NCBI RefSeq assembly: GCF_014204795.1
Contig: NZ_JACHMB010000001.1
Span: forward strand, 4,588,001 to 4,652,000
From: Nonomuraea jabiensis
GTDB lineage: Bacteria; Actinomycetota; Actinomycetes; Streptosporangiales; Streptosporangiaceae
Reading direction: 5' to 3'
DNA length: 64,000 bases
Shown here: one piece after another, positions 16,229 to 24,958 of the stretch
Numbering within the stretch: position 1 is the stretch's first letter
How the letters are laid out: the number at the start of each line of letters is the position of its first letter
Translations under genes and position numbers: made by a program
Notes under the pieces: generated by a model
What the model was told of the DNA's origin: nothing
Database searches by the model: none
What the model saw: only the letters and a program-made list of their open reading frames with translations

Positions 16229-19200
16229 CGCCGTCTCGTCGCGCCTGCCCGCCTTCTCCAGCAGCTTCAGCCTGCCCCGCAGCACGTCGCGGAGCAGGTC
16301 GGCGACGCCGTCGTGGGCCGTAAGGTCCCGCAGCAGCCCCGCGGAGACCCGCAGCGCCGCGTCGGCGGCGTCGTCCCTGCCCAGCTCCTGCTGGCACAGG
16401 CCGAGCCGGGCGTGCGCCACGGCCCGGGACAGCTCGTCCCGGGTCACCTGCGTGGCGCGGTGGAAGACGAGCCCCGCCTCCAGCGCCCGGCCCGCCTCCA
16501 TGAGTGCGTCGCCCAGCATGAGCATCGCCCTGGACAGCAGCTCGCGCTGCGCCGGATTCCCCTGGCCGACGCGCTGCTCCACGGCGCTCCCCGACCCGAA
16601 CCGCTCCAGCGCCGCCACCGCCTCCCGCAGCGGCTGGATCGCCTCGGCGGCCAGGTCCCGCATCCTGAGCGCGGAGGCCAGCGTGAGGCAGGCGCCCGCC
16701 CGGCTGGTGTGCAGCGCCTGCGCGTTCATGCCGGTGGTCAGCAGCTCGTCGTAGATGCCGATGGCCTCCCTGGCCCTGGCCTCGGCCTCGGTCCCCTCGT
16801 CCAGCCCGAGCAGGGGCAGCAGCTCGGAGCTCTGCGCCAGGGAGTCGGCGAGCACGGCCCGGTACGTGAGTTCGTCCGGCGACCGCCTGGCCCACGGGAT
16901 CAGCTCCTCGACGAGCGCGTTCGCCTCGGCGAGCTCGCCGCGCATCATGTGGCAGCGGACGAGCCGCTGGGTGGCCAGGGCGTGCTTGAGCGTGCCCGGT
17001 GGCTGTCCGGCGGCGGCGATCCCGGCGTACTCGGCGGCCTCCTCCGGCCGCCCGGCGGCCAGCAGATCGTCGGCGATCACCGCAGCAGTCTCGGCCGCCT
17101 CCCGCTGCACCGACAGGTCCGTGTAGAGCCGCAACGCCTCCATGAGGTCGGCCAGCGCCTCCTGCTGCCTGCCGGACGCCCGCAGCGCCTGCCCGCGCAC
17201 CTGGATCGCCTGAGCCCGCACGCGACGCAGCTCCGGCCCGGCTTCCGGGGCCCGGTCCAGCTCGGCCAGGGACCAGGTGACCGCCTCCAGGGCGGCCTGG
17301 GGACGTTCGAGCATGGCCAGGGCGGCGCCGAGCCGGGTGTACGTGACGGCGGCCACGGCCGGGTCGTCCAGCTCGTCGCAGAGGTCGGCGGCCCGCTCGC
17401 AGTGCGCCAGCGCCTCCACGGGGCGGCCCTGTTCGAGCAGGACGACGGCGTAGCGGTTGAGGACGTCCGCCAGCACGCCGCCCGGCTCCCCGGCCAGGAG
17501 ATAGACGGCCTGCTCCAGAACGGCGGGCTCGGCCTGGCCATGCCGGGCGAGCCCGGCCAGCGCCAGGCCGAGCCGTCCGCGGTGCTCGCCGGAAAGGGCA
17601 GCCAGCCCTCGGTAGACCCGAACAACCAGCTCCGCACCCAGCTCCGCACCCAGCACCGCCGCGTCTTCCCGCGCTGCGACTTCCTGCCCGGCGTCTTCCG
17701 GCGCAGTGCCTTCCTGCGCGGCGCCTTCCCACCCCGCGACTTCCCGCGCCGTGTCCTCCTTCGCTGTGCCTTCCCTCCCCGCTGCGCCGAGCCGCGTCAG
17801 GCAGCGCCCGTACCGGTCGTGCACCTCGGCACCGTCACGGCTGCTCAGCGGCACCTCCCGCTCCAGCGCGTCCGTGAACGACGCGAGCGACGCAAGCAGC
17901 TCGGACGGGTCGCCCGGGAAGCCGGAGATCTCCTCGATGAGCGTTCGGAGCACATCCGTCCCGGGAAGCGGCCGCGTGTCGAGCATCCGGCGGTAGAGAG
18001 GGATGCCCGCGGCCGGTCCTTCCTCCTCGACCCGCATCCTGGCCAGCCGCGCGAGGGCCCGCAGGTGCACGCCGCCCAGCTCCGGCGGTGGGTCGGCCAT
18101 CAGCTCGATGCCCTGAGCCAGCTTCGGCCCGGCCGCACCGGTTTCGTGCAGCTCGGCCAGGCACAGGCCGGCGAGCTCCAGGCAGGCGGCGGTGATCAGC
18201 CGGTCGCCCGCCGCGTCCGCCGACGGCAGGAGGTCGAGAGCCCGGGTGGTCGATCGGAGCGCGCCTTCGACGTCCTGCCCGGCGAACCGGACGCCGCCCT
18301 GCATGCACAGCGCCCCGGCGAGGGCGGACGCGGCCGCGAGCCCTTCCGACACGAGCCCGTCGTACAGCTCAACCAGCCGATCGACAGCCGCCTCCGCACC
18401 GGCCCGGGACAGCGCAGCCGCCTCCGCACCGGCCCGGGACAGCGCAGCCGCCTCCGCGCCGGCCCGGGACAGCGCGGCCGTCTCCAGGATCAGCAGCTCG
18501 GCCAGCTCCGTACGGAACACGACGCTCGTCTCGGCCATCGGCTCGTAGGACTCGATGGCGGTGCGCAGGTGCGGCCTGGCCTCCTCGACCCGCCCCAGCC
18601 CCACGAGCGCCCTGCCGAGCGCCGCCGCCACCATCCCCACGGCGATCGCGTGCGGCCGCTCCGGCCCGGGCTCGCGCTGCGGTGCGTCCGGTACGGGGTG
18701 GCGGCGCAGCAGCTCGGCGGCCTGCGTCGCGAGCACGAGCCCATCCCTGGCCCGCCCCGCGTCCGTCCAGGCCCGGGCGAGCACGGCCTGCGCGGAGATG
18801 TAGGCATGGATCTCCGGCGTGCCGCCCGCCTCGGCGGCCTGCCGGCACTCCACCAGCCGCCGCTCCGCGCTGACCACGGCCTCCTCCGGCCGCGAGGTAA
18901 CCAGCTCCAACAACCACGGCAGCCTGCCCGCGCGGCCAGCCGCCGGCTCCGGCAGCGCGCCCGCACGTTCGGCCGTCGCCTCCGGCAGCCATGGCCGGAG
19001 ACCTATGCGGCCCGTCTCCGGCGCCGGCCGCCGCGCCCGTGCTCGCGCCTCGGACGCGTGCTGCGCGGGGGAGCCGTCCTCGGTCGTCAGGTCCTCGGGG
19101 CTCAGCCGGTCGTACAGCTCGGCGGCGAGCTCCAGCTGCGCCGGGCCGTCGGCGCGCCGCCCGAGCTCGTCCAGGCAGAGGCCGAGCAGCCGCCTGGCCC

Positions 19201-22200
19201 GCGCCTCCGTGGCCGGGCGGCGGCCGGCCGCCACGCTCATGGCCTCCTGCAACGGCCCCAGCGCCGCCTCGGGCCGGTCGTCGACCAGCAGCAGCTCGCC
19301 CAGCTCCAGCAGCTGCCCGGTCAGGGCGTGACAGTACTCGTCGGGCTCCAGGGCGACCAGGGCGCGCAGGTTGCGTACGGCTTCGGCGGCGGACCGCGCG
19401 GCGGCGTCCAGGTCGTCCAGCCGGGCATGGAGCCCGGCCAGCAGCCCGGCGGCGTCGGCGAGCATGGACCGCAGGCCGGGCTCCTGGGCGGCGAGGCCGC
19501 GCAGCCGTACAACGGCCTCCGAGGCGGGGACGACCGCGTCGGCCGGCCTGCCCTGCCCTTCGAGCCAGGCGGCCAGGAGGTGGAGGTGGTGGGCCAGGTC
19601 GCTGTTCGTGGGGGCCACGCCCTTGACGGCCGCGGTGGCGGCGGCGGTGAGGCAGGCGGCCAGCTCGGGCAACGCGCCGCCATCCGCCTCCTCGAACGGC
19701 ACCAGCGGCCCAGGCACCGGCACCGCCGTACCGGGCACCGGCACCGCAGTACCGGGCGGGGGCGCCACGGTGGGGACGGAGAGCACGCCGTGAGGCGGTG
19801 CGACGGTTGGGGCGGCGAACGCGCCGTGAGGTGGTGCGACGGGCGGGAGGGGGAGGGCGCCGTGAGGTGGTGCGACGGGCGGGAGGGGGAGGGCGCCGTG
19901 AGGTGGTGCGACGGGCGGGAGGGGGAGGGCGCCGTGGGGTGGCGCGGTGGTCGGGGCGGGGAGTGCGCCGTGAGGTGATGTGACAGACGGGGCGGCCTGC
20001 AACCTCAGCGGTGGCGTGTCGCCCGGTTGGAAGCCGCCTCCCGGTTGCGGCGGAAGGGGTGGCTGGTGGCGCACACCCGGTTGGGGCGGTTCGGGGCGCA
20101 GGCCTGGCTGTGTGGTCGGGGCGGGGCCGGGCCATGAGGTGACGGGCGGCGCCGGTTGGGGGATGGCGGGTGGGCGCGGGGTTGCGGAGGCGAGGGCCGC
20201 CAGGTGGGCCGCAGCGCCGGGGTCGCCGCCCGCCGCCTCGAACGCCGCCACGGCCTCGTCCAGCCGCCCGAGCTCCAGCAGCGCGCACGCGACATTGTGG
20301 TGTGCCCGCGCCGCCTCCGCCGCGTACCCCGGGTCCTCCTCGGCCAGGATGCGGAACCTGGCCGCCGCCTCCTGCGCGGGCTTGAGCGCCGAACCGGCCT
20401 CGCCTGCCAGCAGCAGGCACGCCCCCAGGCTGAACAGCGCCTCCGCCCGCCCGGCCGCCGCCTCGTACGGGGGAGCGGCCGCGTAGATCTCGACGGCCTC
20501 CGCCGCCGCCACGACCGCCTCGCCGGCCCGCCCGACGGCCACGAGCCGCCCGGACAGCCAGGACAACCCCTCGGCCAGCGCGATCCGGTCGCCGCTCGCC
20601 CGGCGGTGCCGTACGGCCAGCTCGCCGAGGGTGACGTGCAACGCCCGCAGTCCCAGCGCCGCGCCCCGCCCGCTCTCCAGCAGGCCGGACGCGGCCTCGG
20701 CGAGGTCACGGTCGGCGGGGAACAGCGTGAGCGCGGTGTTGAGCAGGTCCCCGAGCCGGGTGGCGGGGTTCGCGGCGGCCTCGGTGACCATCGCGCCGAT
20801 CCTGGCCTCGACCAGGGAGCGCAGCGCCGACCCGACCCGTGCCCGGTCGGCGGACAGGCGCAGGACGTGCAGCAGGTGGACGAGGTGGTGGACCGTGCGG
20901 CCCTCGTGATCGTGGAGGGCGAGTACGAGCTCGTCCAGGCCCTCCGTCTCGGCCAGGAGCTCCTCGGCCACCAGATCCGGGCCCAGCTCGCCGCTCGGGA
21001 AGACGGCGCCCAGCCAGCGGGCCGCGTTCGTGGTGTGCCCGTGGAGGCCGGTCCCGCCCCGCAGCCCGGGTACGGCGGTCAGCAGGCCCGGCAGCTCGGC
21101 CGGCGTCGGCGCCGTGAGCGTGAGCACCGCCACGGCCTGGCGCGCCGTCACGTCGTCCACGCGTTCGTGCTCGGCGGGCCAGACCCGCGCCCACTGGTCG
21201 CTCTCCCGCGCCAGGAACCGGTGGAGCAGGCCGCCGCCGTGCGGCCGCATCGGCTGCGGGCGTACGTCGGTGTCGCGGGCGTGCGCGGGCGGTTCGCCGT
21301 CGCGGGAGGGTGCGGGGCGCTCGTCGTCGCACAGCCGGAGCAGGGCCGCCAGGTGGACGTGGAGCGGGAGGCCGTACTCCGGCTCGTCGAGGCGCGGCGG
21401 GGCGGGCAGCGCGGCCCGGCTGGGGGCGAACGCCTTCATGGCGGCGAGCGCGTGGTCCGTGCGCTCCGCCAGGGTGAGCGGGTGGGCGTTGAGCTGGACC
21501 GTCGTGGAGGTGAGCCGTCTCAGCCAGCCGCCGGACGCCGTGTCGAGCCGCCGCCACCAGTCCGCCTCGCCGAGCTCGCGGGCCAGCAGCAGGAGCCGTA
21601 CGCGAGGGTTGCGCCCGTGCTTGGCCAGGCGCCGTACCAGCTCGCCCACGAGGGGAGGGGACGGGTCAGGATGGTCCACCACGAGCAGGGTCGGGCGTAA
21701 CGCCTCCAGGGTGCGGCTGGTCAGCGGGCCGGCGGCGGAGTCCAGCGGCAGGAATCCGGTGTCCCATCCGGCCTCGGCCAGCTCCACGCAGAGCTCGCCC
21801 GCCAGCCTCGTCTTGCCCGTGCCGCTCCGGCCGGTCAGCACCGCGATCGACAGGGCGGCCGGTTCGGCGGCCCAGGCCCGCAGGTCCGCCAGCTGCTCGT
21901 CCCTTCCCAGGAACGGCACCACCGCGTGCCGCGCCATCAGCAGCGTCCAGTCCGAGCAGTCCTGGGGCAGCCTCTCGCGGGCGGGGGTCAGGAGGTCGGC
22001 GAGGATCACCGAGGGGTCGTCCTCCGCCACGGTCTCCAGCCGGCCGGGCACCACGCCCGCCAGCTCGCAGAACCGTTCGTCGCTCAGCAGGGCGGTCGCG
22101 GGCACCGCGTCCAGGTGATGCGGCCCGATCCCGGGTGGCGCGGTGTCGGGCGAGGCGGCGGTGACCACGCCGATGATCTGCCCGGCCGGTTCGGCGAGCA

Positions 22201-22720
22201 GGACGGCGCCCGCCAGGCCGCGCGTGAGCAAGCCGGGCGGCGACTCGGGCTCCGGGCTCAGCATGCTGACCGCCAGGACCTTCGACACCGCGCCGGTGGG
22301 AGCGTCGACCAGGCCCGTCACGGTCTCCGCATCCCGGACCCCGGCCCGCCGCCCCAGCCACGGGAACCCTCTGGCCACGCAGCGCACCCTGAAGCCCGAT
22401 GCCGCGCCGGAGGAGGCGGCCACCCTGGCCCAGCGGACGTGTTCGATGCCGGGGACGCCGGCCCAGGGCGCTCCGGCGACCCGCAGGAGCACCGCGCCCG
22501 CCCCGCCGCGTCCGCGCCACACCTGCTCGGCCTCGGCCCAGTGGCCCGAATCGGCCGCGCGTACCTGGCACGGCAGGCCGGGGGCCACCACCAGGCCGGA
22601 GGTCAGCACCAGATCGGCACCGATCGCATAGCCGGAGCCGGTCACGCCGACGAGGTCGTCGTGACCCGAGTAGACCTCGACGACCCGTTCGAGCCCGAGG
22701 CGATGCGGTGGCGTGTCCAT
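16199..22720 (-). CDS. Giant pseudo-trypsin / P-loop NTPase / repeat-region protein
   Basis: 2173 residues. Residues 15-210 resemble a trypsin-like peptidase (GSGYAIGADLVLT at 28-40), but the catalytic His position is L43, the Asp position G75 and the GxSGG Ser position A170 (RGLAGAV), so it should be inactive. Residues 267-400 hold a P-loop NTPase: FLGRDEQL, Walker A GRSGTGKT (297-304), Walker B TLLVVDHPD and a sensor-like LLLLAR. From about 690 to the end the sequence is Ala/Leu/Arg-rich and TPR-like, interrupted by a proline-rich linker (about 843-1010). The layout recalls bacterial STAND-type signal proteins with an N-terminal trypsin-like module. Role, ligand and partners are unknown; a sensor or conflict system is inferred from architecture only. 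It stands alone, minus strand, ATG 22720. Confidence 0.75.
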   Translation of the reverse strand: MDTPPHRLGLERVVEVYSGHDDLVGVTGSGYAIGADLVLTSGLVVAPGLPCQVRAADSGHWAEAEQVWRGRGGAGAVLLRVAGAPWAGVPGIEHVRWARVAASSGAASGFRVRCVARGFPWLGRRAGVRDAETVTGLVDAPTGAVSKVLAVSMLSPEPESPPGLLTRGLAGAVLLAEPAGQIIGVVTAASPDTAPPGIGPHHLDAVPATALLSDERFCELAGVVPGRLETVAEDDPSVILADLLTPARERLPQDCSDWTLLMARHAVVPFLGRDEQLADLRAWAAEPAALSIAVLTGRSGTGKTRLAGELCVELAEAGWDTGFLPLDSAAGPLTSRTLEALRPTLLVVDHPDPSPPLVGELVRRLAKHGRNPRVRLLLLARELGEADWWRRLDTASGGWLRRLTSTTVQLNAHPLTLAERTDHALAAMKAFAPSRAALPAPPRLDEPEYGLPLHVHLAALLRLCDDERPAPSRDGEPPAHARDTDVRPQPMRPHGGGLLHRFLARESDQWARVWPAEHERVDDVTARQAVAVLTLTAPTPAELPGLLTAVPGLRGGTGLHGHTTNAARWLGAVFPSGELGPDLVAEELLAETEGLDELVLALHDHEGRTVHHLVHLLHVLRLSADRARVGSALRSLVEARIGAMVTEAAANPATRLGDLLNTALTLFPADRDLAEAASGLLESGRGAALGLRALHVTLGELAVRHRRASGDRIALAEGLSWLSGRLVAVGRAGEAVVAAAEAVEIYAAAPPYEAAAGRAEALFSLGACLLLAGEAGSALKPAQEAAARFRILAEEDPGYAAEAARAHHNVACALLELGRLDEAVAAFEAAGGDPGAAAHLAALASATPRPPAIPQPAPPVTSWPGPAPTTQPGLRPEPPQPGVRHQPPLPPQPGGGFQPGDTPPLRLQAAPSVTSPHGALPAPTTAPPHGALPLPPVAPPHGALPLPPVAPPHGALPLPPVAPPHGAFAAPTVAPPHGVLSVPTVAPPPGTAVPVPGTAVPVPGPLVPFEEADGGALPELAACLTAAATAAVKGVAPTNSDLAHHLHLLAAWLEGQGRPADAVVPASEAVVRLRGLAAQEPGLRSMLADAAGLLAGLHARLDDLDAAARSAAEAVRNLRALVALEPDEYCHALTGQLLELGELLLVDDRPEAALGPLQEAMSVAAGRRPATEARARRLLGLCLDELGRRADGPAQLELAAELYDRLSPEDLTTEDGSPAQHASEARARARRPAPETGRIGLRPWLPEATAERAGALPEPAAGRAGRLPWLLELVTSRPEEAVVSAERRLVECRQAAEAGGTPEIHAYISAQAVLARAWTDAGRARDGLVLATQAAELLRRHPVPDAPQREPGPERPHAIAVGMVAAALGRALVGLGRVEEARPHLRTAIESYEPMAETSVVFRTELAELLILETAALSRAGAEAAALSRAGAEAAALSRAGAEAAVDRLVELYDGLVSEGLAAASALAGALCMQGGVRFAGQDVEGALRSTTRALDLLPSADAAGDRLITAACLELAGLCLAELHETGAAGPKLAQGIELMADPPPELGGVHLRALARLARMRVEEEGPAAGIPLYRRMLDTRPLPGTDVLRTLIEEISGFPGDPSELLASLASFTDALEREVPLSSRDGAEVHDRYGRCLTRLGAAGREGTAKEDTAREVAGWEGAAQEGTAPEDAGQEVAAREDAAVLGAELGAELVVRVYRGLAALSGEHRGRLGLALAGLARHGQAEPAVLEQAVYLLAGEPGGVLADVLNRYAVVLLEQGRPVEALAHCERAADLCDELDDPAVAAVTYTRLGAALAMLERPQAALEAVTWSLAELDRAPEAGPELRRVRAQAIQVRGQALRASGRQQEALADLMEALRLYTDLSVQREAAETAAVIADDLLAAGRPEEAAEYAGIAAAGQPPGTLKHALATQRLVRCHMMRGELAEANALVEELIPWARRSPDELTYRAVLADSLAQSSELLPLLGLDEGTEAEARAREAIGIYDELLTTGMNAQALHTSRAGACLTLASALRMRDLAAEAIQPLREAVAALERFGSGSAVEQRVGQGNPAQRELLSRAMLMLGDALMEAGRALEAGLVFHRATQVTRDELSRAVAHARLGLCQQELGRDDAADAALRVSAGLLRDLTAHDGVADLLRDVLRGRLKLLEKAGRRDETAAIEAELQQL
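18391..18480. repeat. Three 30-bp tandem repeats within the giant gene
   Basis: Units at 18391-18420, 18421-18450 and 18451-18480 differ by only a few bases and encode the ten-residue unit AALSRAGAEA three times near residue 1430. The near-identity suggests recent slippage-type expansion inside the repeat region. Confidence 0.75.
19826..19933. repeat. Three perfect 36-bp tandem repeats in the proline-rich linker
   Basis: Three identical 36-base units (19826-19861, 19862-19897, 19898-19933) encode VAPPHGALPLPP three times, with degenerate units on both sides (about 19786-19825 and 19934-19985). They lie in the Pro-rich linker of the giant protein, so length polymorphism is expected. Confidence 0.8.
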
Positions 22721-22786
22721 GAGGTCCGCCTCTTAGCTACGTCCCGACGTGCCGTCCCCTTGATCTGATCTCACTATCGCACTCTG

Positions 22787-22805
22787 AGCCAGAAATTTCC
22801 TGGCT
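22787..22805 (-). terminator. Hairpin immediately downstream of the LysE gene
   Basis: AGCCAG-N7-CTGGCT begins three bases past the LysE stop in an AT-rich patch (loop AAATTTC) before the giant gene starts. There is no U-tract, as is common in high-GC actinobacteria. Confidence 0.4.
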
Positions 22806-22807
22806 TG

Positions 22808-23434
22808 TCAGGCCTTCTCGGTTGTGAGCCAGGCCGCCAGCCCAAGATAGACGAGCCCGCTGCCCACGTTCATGCGGCGGCGCGCACGGGCGGACGTGCG
22901 CAGCCGGCCCGCCAGCGCCGACGAGAGCATCGCGTACGCGCCGTCGGACGCCATCCCCAGCAGCAGCCACAGCATCCCGAACAGCAGGATCTGCGGGCCG
23001 ACGGGCCCCGCGTCCGGGTCGGTGAACAGCGGCAGGAACGTCAGGAAGAACAGGGCCGTCTTGGGGTTGAGCACGTTCACCACGAAGCCCTCCCAGAACA
23101 GCCGCCGCTTCGACTGCACCCGCAGCTCCAGCGCCTGCTCGCCCTCTTCGCGCTGCATCAGCTTGCGTACGCCGAGCCAGAGCAGGTAGGCCACGCCCAC
23201 ATACTTCACGATGGTGAACGCCGTGGCGGAGGCCGCCAGCAGCGCGCTGAGGCCCAGCGCCGCCGCCGCGATGTGGACGAGCGAGCCCGTGTGCACGCCG
23301 AGCACCGAGACCACGCCCGCGGCCCGGCCCTGGGAGACGCTCCGGGTGACGATGTAGAGGACCGCCGGTCCGGGGACCACGAGCAGGACGAGAGTCGCCG
23401 CGCAGAAGGCCGCGAGAGTCGAAATTTCCGGCAT
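22808..23434 (-). CDS. LysE/RhtB-family amino-acid exporter
   Basis: 208 residues with five to six membrane segments. The N-terminal LVLLVVPGPAVLYIVTRSVSQGRAAG and the central NVLNPKTALFFLTFLPLF are the defining motifs of LysE-type exporters of amino acids or related small molecules. The gene starts four bases after the stop of the LysR regulator on the same strand, so it is very probably cotranscribed with and controlled by it. The substrate cannot be predicted. A second LysE protein (59848-60462), paired with a TetR regulator, lies elsewhere in the window. Confidence 0.88.
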   Translation of the reverse strand: MPEISTLAAFCAATLVLLVVPGPAVLYIVTRSVSQGRAAGVVSVLGVHTGSLVHIAAAALGLSALLAASATAFTIVKYVGVAYLLWLGVRKLMQREEGEQALELRVQSKRRLFWEGFVVNVLNPKTALFFLTFLPLFTDPDAGPVGPQILLFGMLWLLLGMASDGAYAMLSSALAGRLRTSARARRRMNVGSGLVYLGLAAWLTTEKA

Positions 23435-23438
23435 GGGG

Positions 23439-24317
23439 TCATCGTAGAGGCGGCGTCAAAAGACTTTCCCGCAGCGCCGCCAGCAACGCCTCCGTGGCCG
23501 GCGGGTGGGGCGGCTCGCCGTAGACGGCGGCGTACACGTGCCGGGTCGAGCCGGGCACCTCGGCCACCTGTACGTCCGGGTTGCGGTGGGCCCGCAGCGC
23601 CAGCCCCGGCAGCATGGTCAGGCCCAGCCCGGCCGCCACCAGGGCCTGCACGGCCACGATGTCGTCGCTGGTGAACGAGATCTGCGGGGTGAACCCTGCC
23701 TTGTCGCAGATGTCCAGCAAATGGCTCCTGCACCGGTCGCATCCCGCGATCCAGGCCGAGCCCGCGTGGTCGGCCAGCTCGCCCGCCGGCCCCCTGGCCA
23801 CCAGGTAACTGGGGTCGTCGAGGAGGTGGACCATGCGGATGTCGTTGTCCTCGGGCGCGGTGTCGTCGTACCGGAAGATCACGGCCACGTCCACCCGCCC
23901 GGACCGCAGCAGCCTGAGCGCCTCCGGCGGCTCGATCTCGGTGAGCTGCAGGCGCAGCCCGGGGTGGGCGGCCGACAGCAGCCCCGCCGCCTTCGGGATG
24001 AACGTGCCCAGCGCCGAGGGGAACGCGGCCAGCCGTACGCGCCCCGAACGCAGCCCCACGTGCGCGGCGAGCTCCTCGGCGGTGGCGTCGAGGCGGCCGA
24101 TGATCTCGGCGGCCCGCTCGGCGAGCAGCCGGCCCGCCTCCGTGAGCCTGACGCCGCGCCCGACGCGCTGGACGAGCCGGGCCCCGGTCTCCGCCTCCAG
24201 CCGGGCCAGGTGGTGGCTGACCGAGGGCTGTGAGTAGTGGAGCTCCTTGGCGGCCGCGGTCAGCGAGCCCTTGCGGGCGACCGCGACGAGAACGCGAAGG
24301 CGCACGACATCCAGCAT
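23439..24317 (-). CDS. LysR-family transcriptional regulator
   Basis: 292 residues. Winged helix-turn-helix at 1-60 (RLRVLVAVARKGSLTAAAKE, then YSQPSVSHHLARLEAETG) followed by the periplasmic-binding-type effector domain (about 90-290; VRLAAFPSALGTFIPKAAGLL). It is the first gene of a two-gene unit with the LysE exporter, which it presumably activates in response to the exported solute, like LysG with LysE. An ATTCAT-N11-ATGAAT repeat overlaps its own start codon, suggesting autoregulation and shared control of the divergent cupin gene at 24428. The Cys pair in GCDRCRSHLLDICDKAG is an unusual feature of the effector domain. Confidence 0.88.
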   Translation of the reverse strand: MLDVVRLRVLVAVARKGSLTAAAKELHYSQPSVSHHLARLEAETGARLVQRVGRGVRLTEAGRLLAERAAEIIGRLDATAEELAAHVGLRSGRVRLAAFPSALGTFIPKAAGLLSAAHPGLRLQLTEIEPPEALRLLRSGRVDVAVIFRYDDTAPEDNDIRMVHLLDDPSYLVARGPAGELADHAGSAWIAGCDRCRSHLLDICDKAGFTPQISFTSDDIVAVQALVAAGLGLTMLPGLALRAHRNPDVQVAEVPGSTRHVYAAVYGEPPHPPATEALLAALRESLLTPPLR

Positions 24318-24338
24318 TCATCGATCGTATCTATGAAT
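24316..24338. promoter_or_regulatory. LysR-type operator candidate
   Basis: ATTCAT-N11-ATGAAT, a perfect 6-bp-arm inverted repeat with an inner T-N11-A spacing, overlaps the lysR start codon in the divergent gap to the cupin gene. Confidence 0.45.
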
Positions 24339-24427
24339 AGGCCAGAGAACTTCTGTTGGACCTATCGGTCGAGGTGTAGCACCGTAGAAGGGGAAGGATG
24401 ACTGCCTGCTTTCCCTAGGGGGACACC

Positions 24428-24958
24428 ATGAATATGGCCGCCACCACCGCCGCGAGGCCCGGGCTGGACGCGCTCGTGACTGGCGTCTCCGCGATCGTGG
24501 CCCGGCGGCTCGGGCTCGCCAGGACCGCGTTCGCCGTCGCGGACGTGCTGCGCAGCCGACTTCCCGGGCTCGACATCCTCACGCCCCGCGAGCGCGAGGG
24601 CTCGCCCGACGGCTACGTGTCCCGCCCGCTCCACTGCGAGGAGGACTTCTCCATCGTGAGCGTCGTGTGGCGTCCCGGCCAGGAGACGCAGATCCACGAC
24701 CACGTGTCGTGGTGCGCGTTCGGCATCATCAGCGGGATCGAGCACGAGACCCTCTACCGCGACATGGGCGATCATCTGGTCGAGATCGGGCGGGCCGACA
24801 ACCGGCCCGGCGAGGTGAGCGGGTTCGCGCCGCCCGGCGACATCCACAAGGTCCGCAACACCAGCGGCGAGGTGGGGCTGTCGATCCACGTGTACGGCGC
24901 CAACGTGGCCCGGCTCGGCAGCAGCGTGCGCCGCCTCTACGACCTGCCGGTGAGGTAA
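24428..24958 (+). CDS. Cysteine dioxygenase-like cupin
   Basis: 176 residues of the CDO type I / DSBH fold. PGQETQIHDHVSWCAFGIISG contains the HxH pair of the first cupin motif, the following E (GIEHETLYR) is close to the third position, and PPGDIHKVRN contributes the last His of the iron site. It may oxidise cysteine or another thiol, though the family also includes 3-mercaptopropionate and unknown dioxygenases. ATG 24428 follows GGGGGA at good spacing. Its placement opposite a LysR/LysE amino-acid export pair, with a shared operator candidate, suggests a link to sulfur amino-acid homeostasis; this is inference. The 3' end overlaps the convergent hydrolase by 22 bp. Confidence 0.75.
   Translation: MNMAATTAARPGLDALVTGVSAIVARRLGLARTAFAVADVLRSRLPGLDILTPREREGSPDGYVSRPLHCEEDFSIVSVVWRPGQETQIHDHVSWCAFGIISGIEHETLYRDMGDHLVEIGRADNRPGEVSGFAPPGDIHKVRNTSGEVGLSIHVYGANVARLGSSVRRLYDLPVR

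Noticed and set aside
16128..17732. Frameshift splitting the 3' part of the giant gene
   Set aside because: A second minus-strand frame is open here but has shadow composition, while the main frame continues with helical repeats to 16199.
19826..19933. CRISPR-like regular repeats
   Set aside because: The units are contiguous without spacers and encode a proline-rich linker.
16313..19978. 1221-codon plus-strand frame opposite the giant gene
   Set aside because: Arg/Gln/Gly-rich shadow; the minus-strand frame has clear NTPase motifs.
22808..24317. Recent duplication giving rise to the two LysE exporters
   Set aside because: The two proteins share only family motifs, and their regulators are of different families (LysR and TetR), so they are not a recent copy pair.
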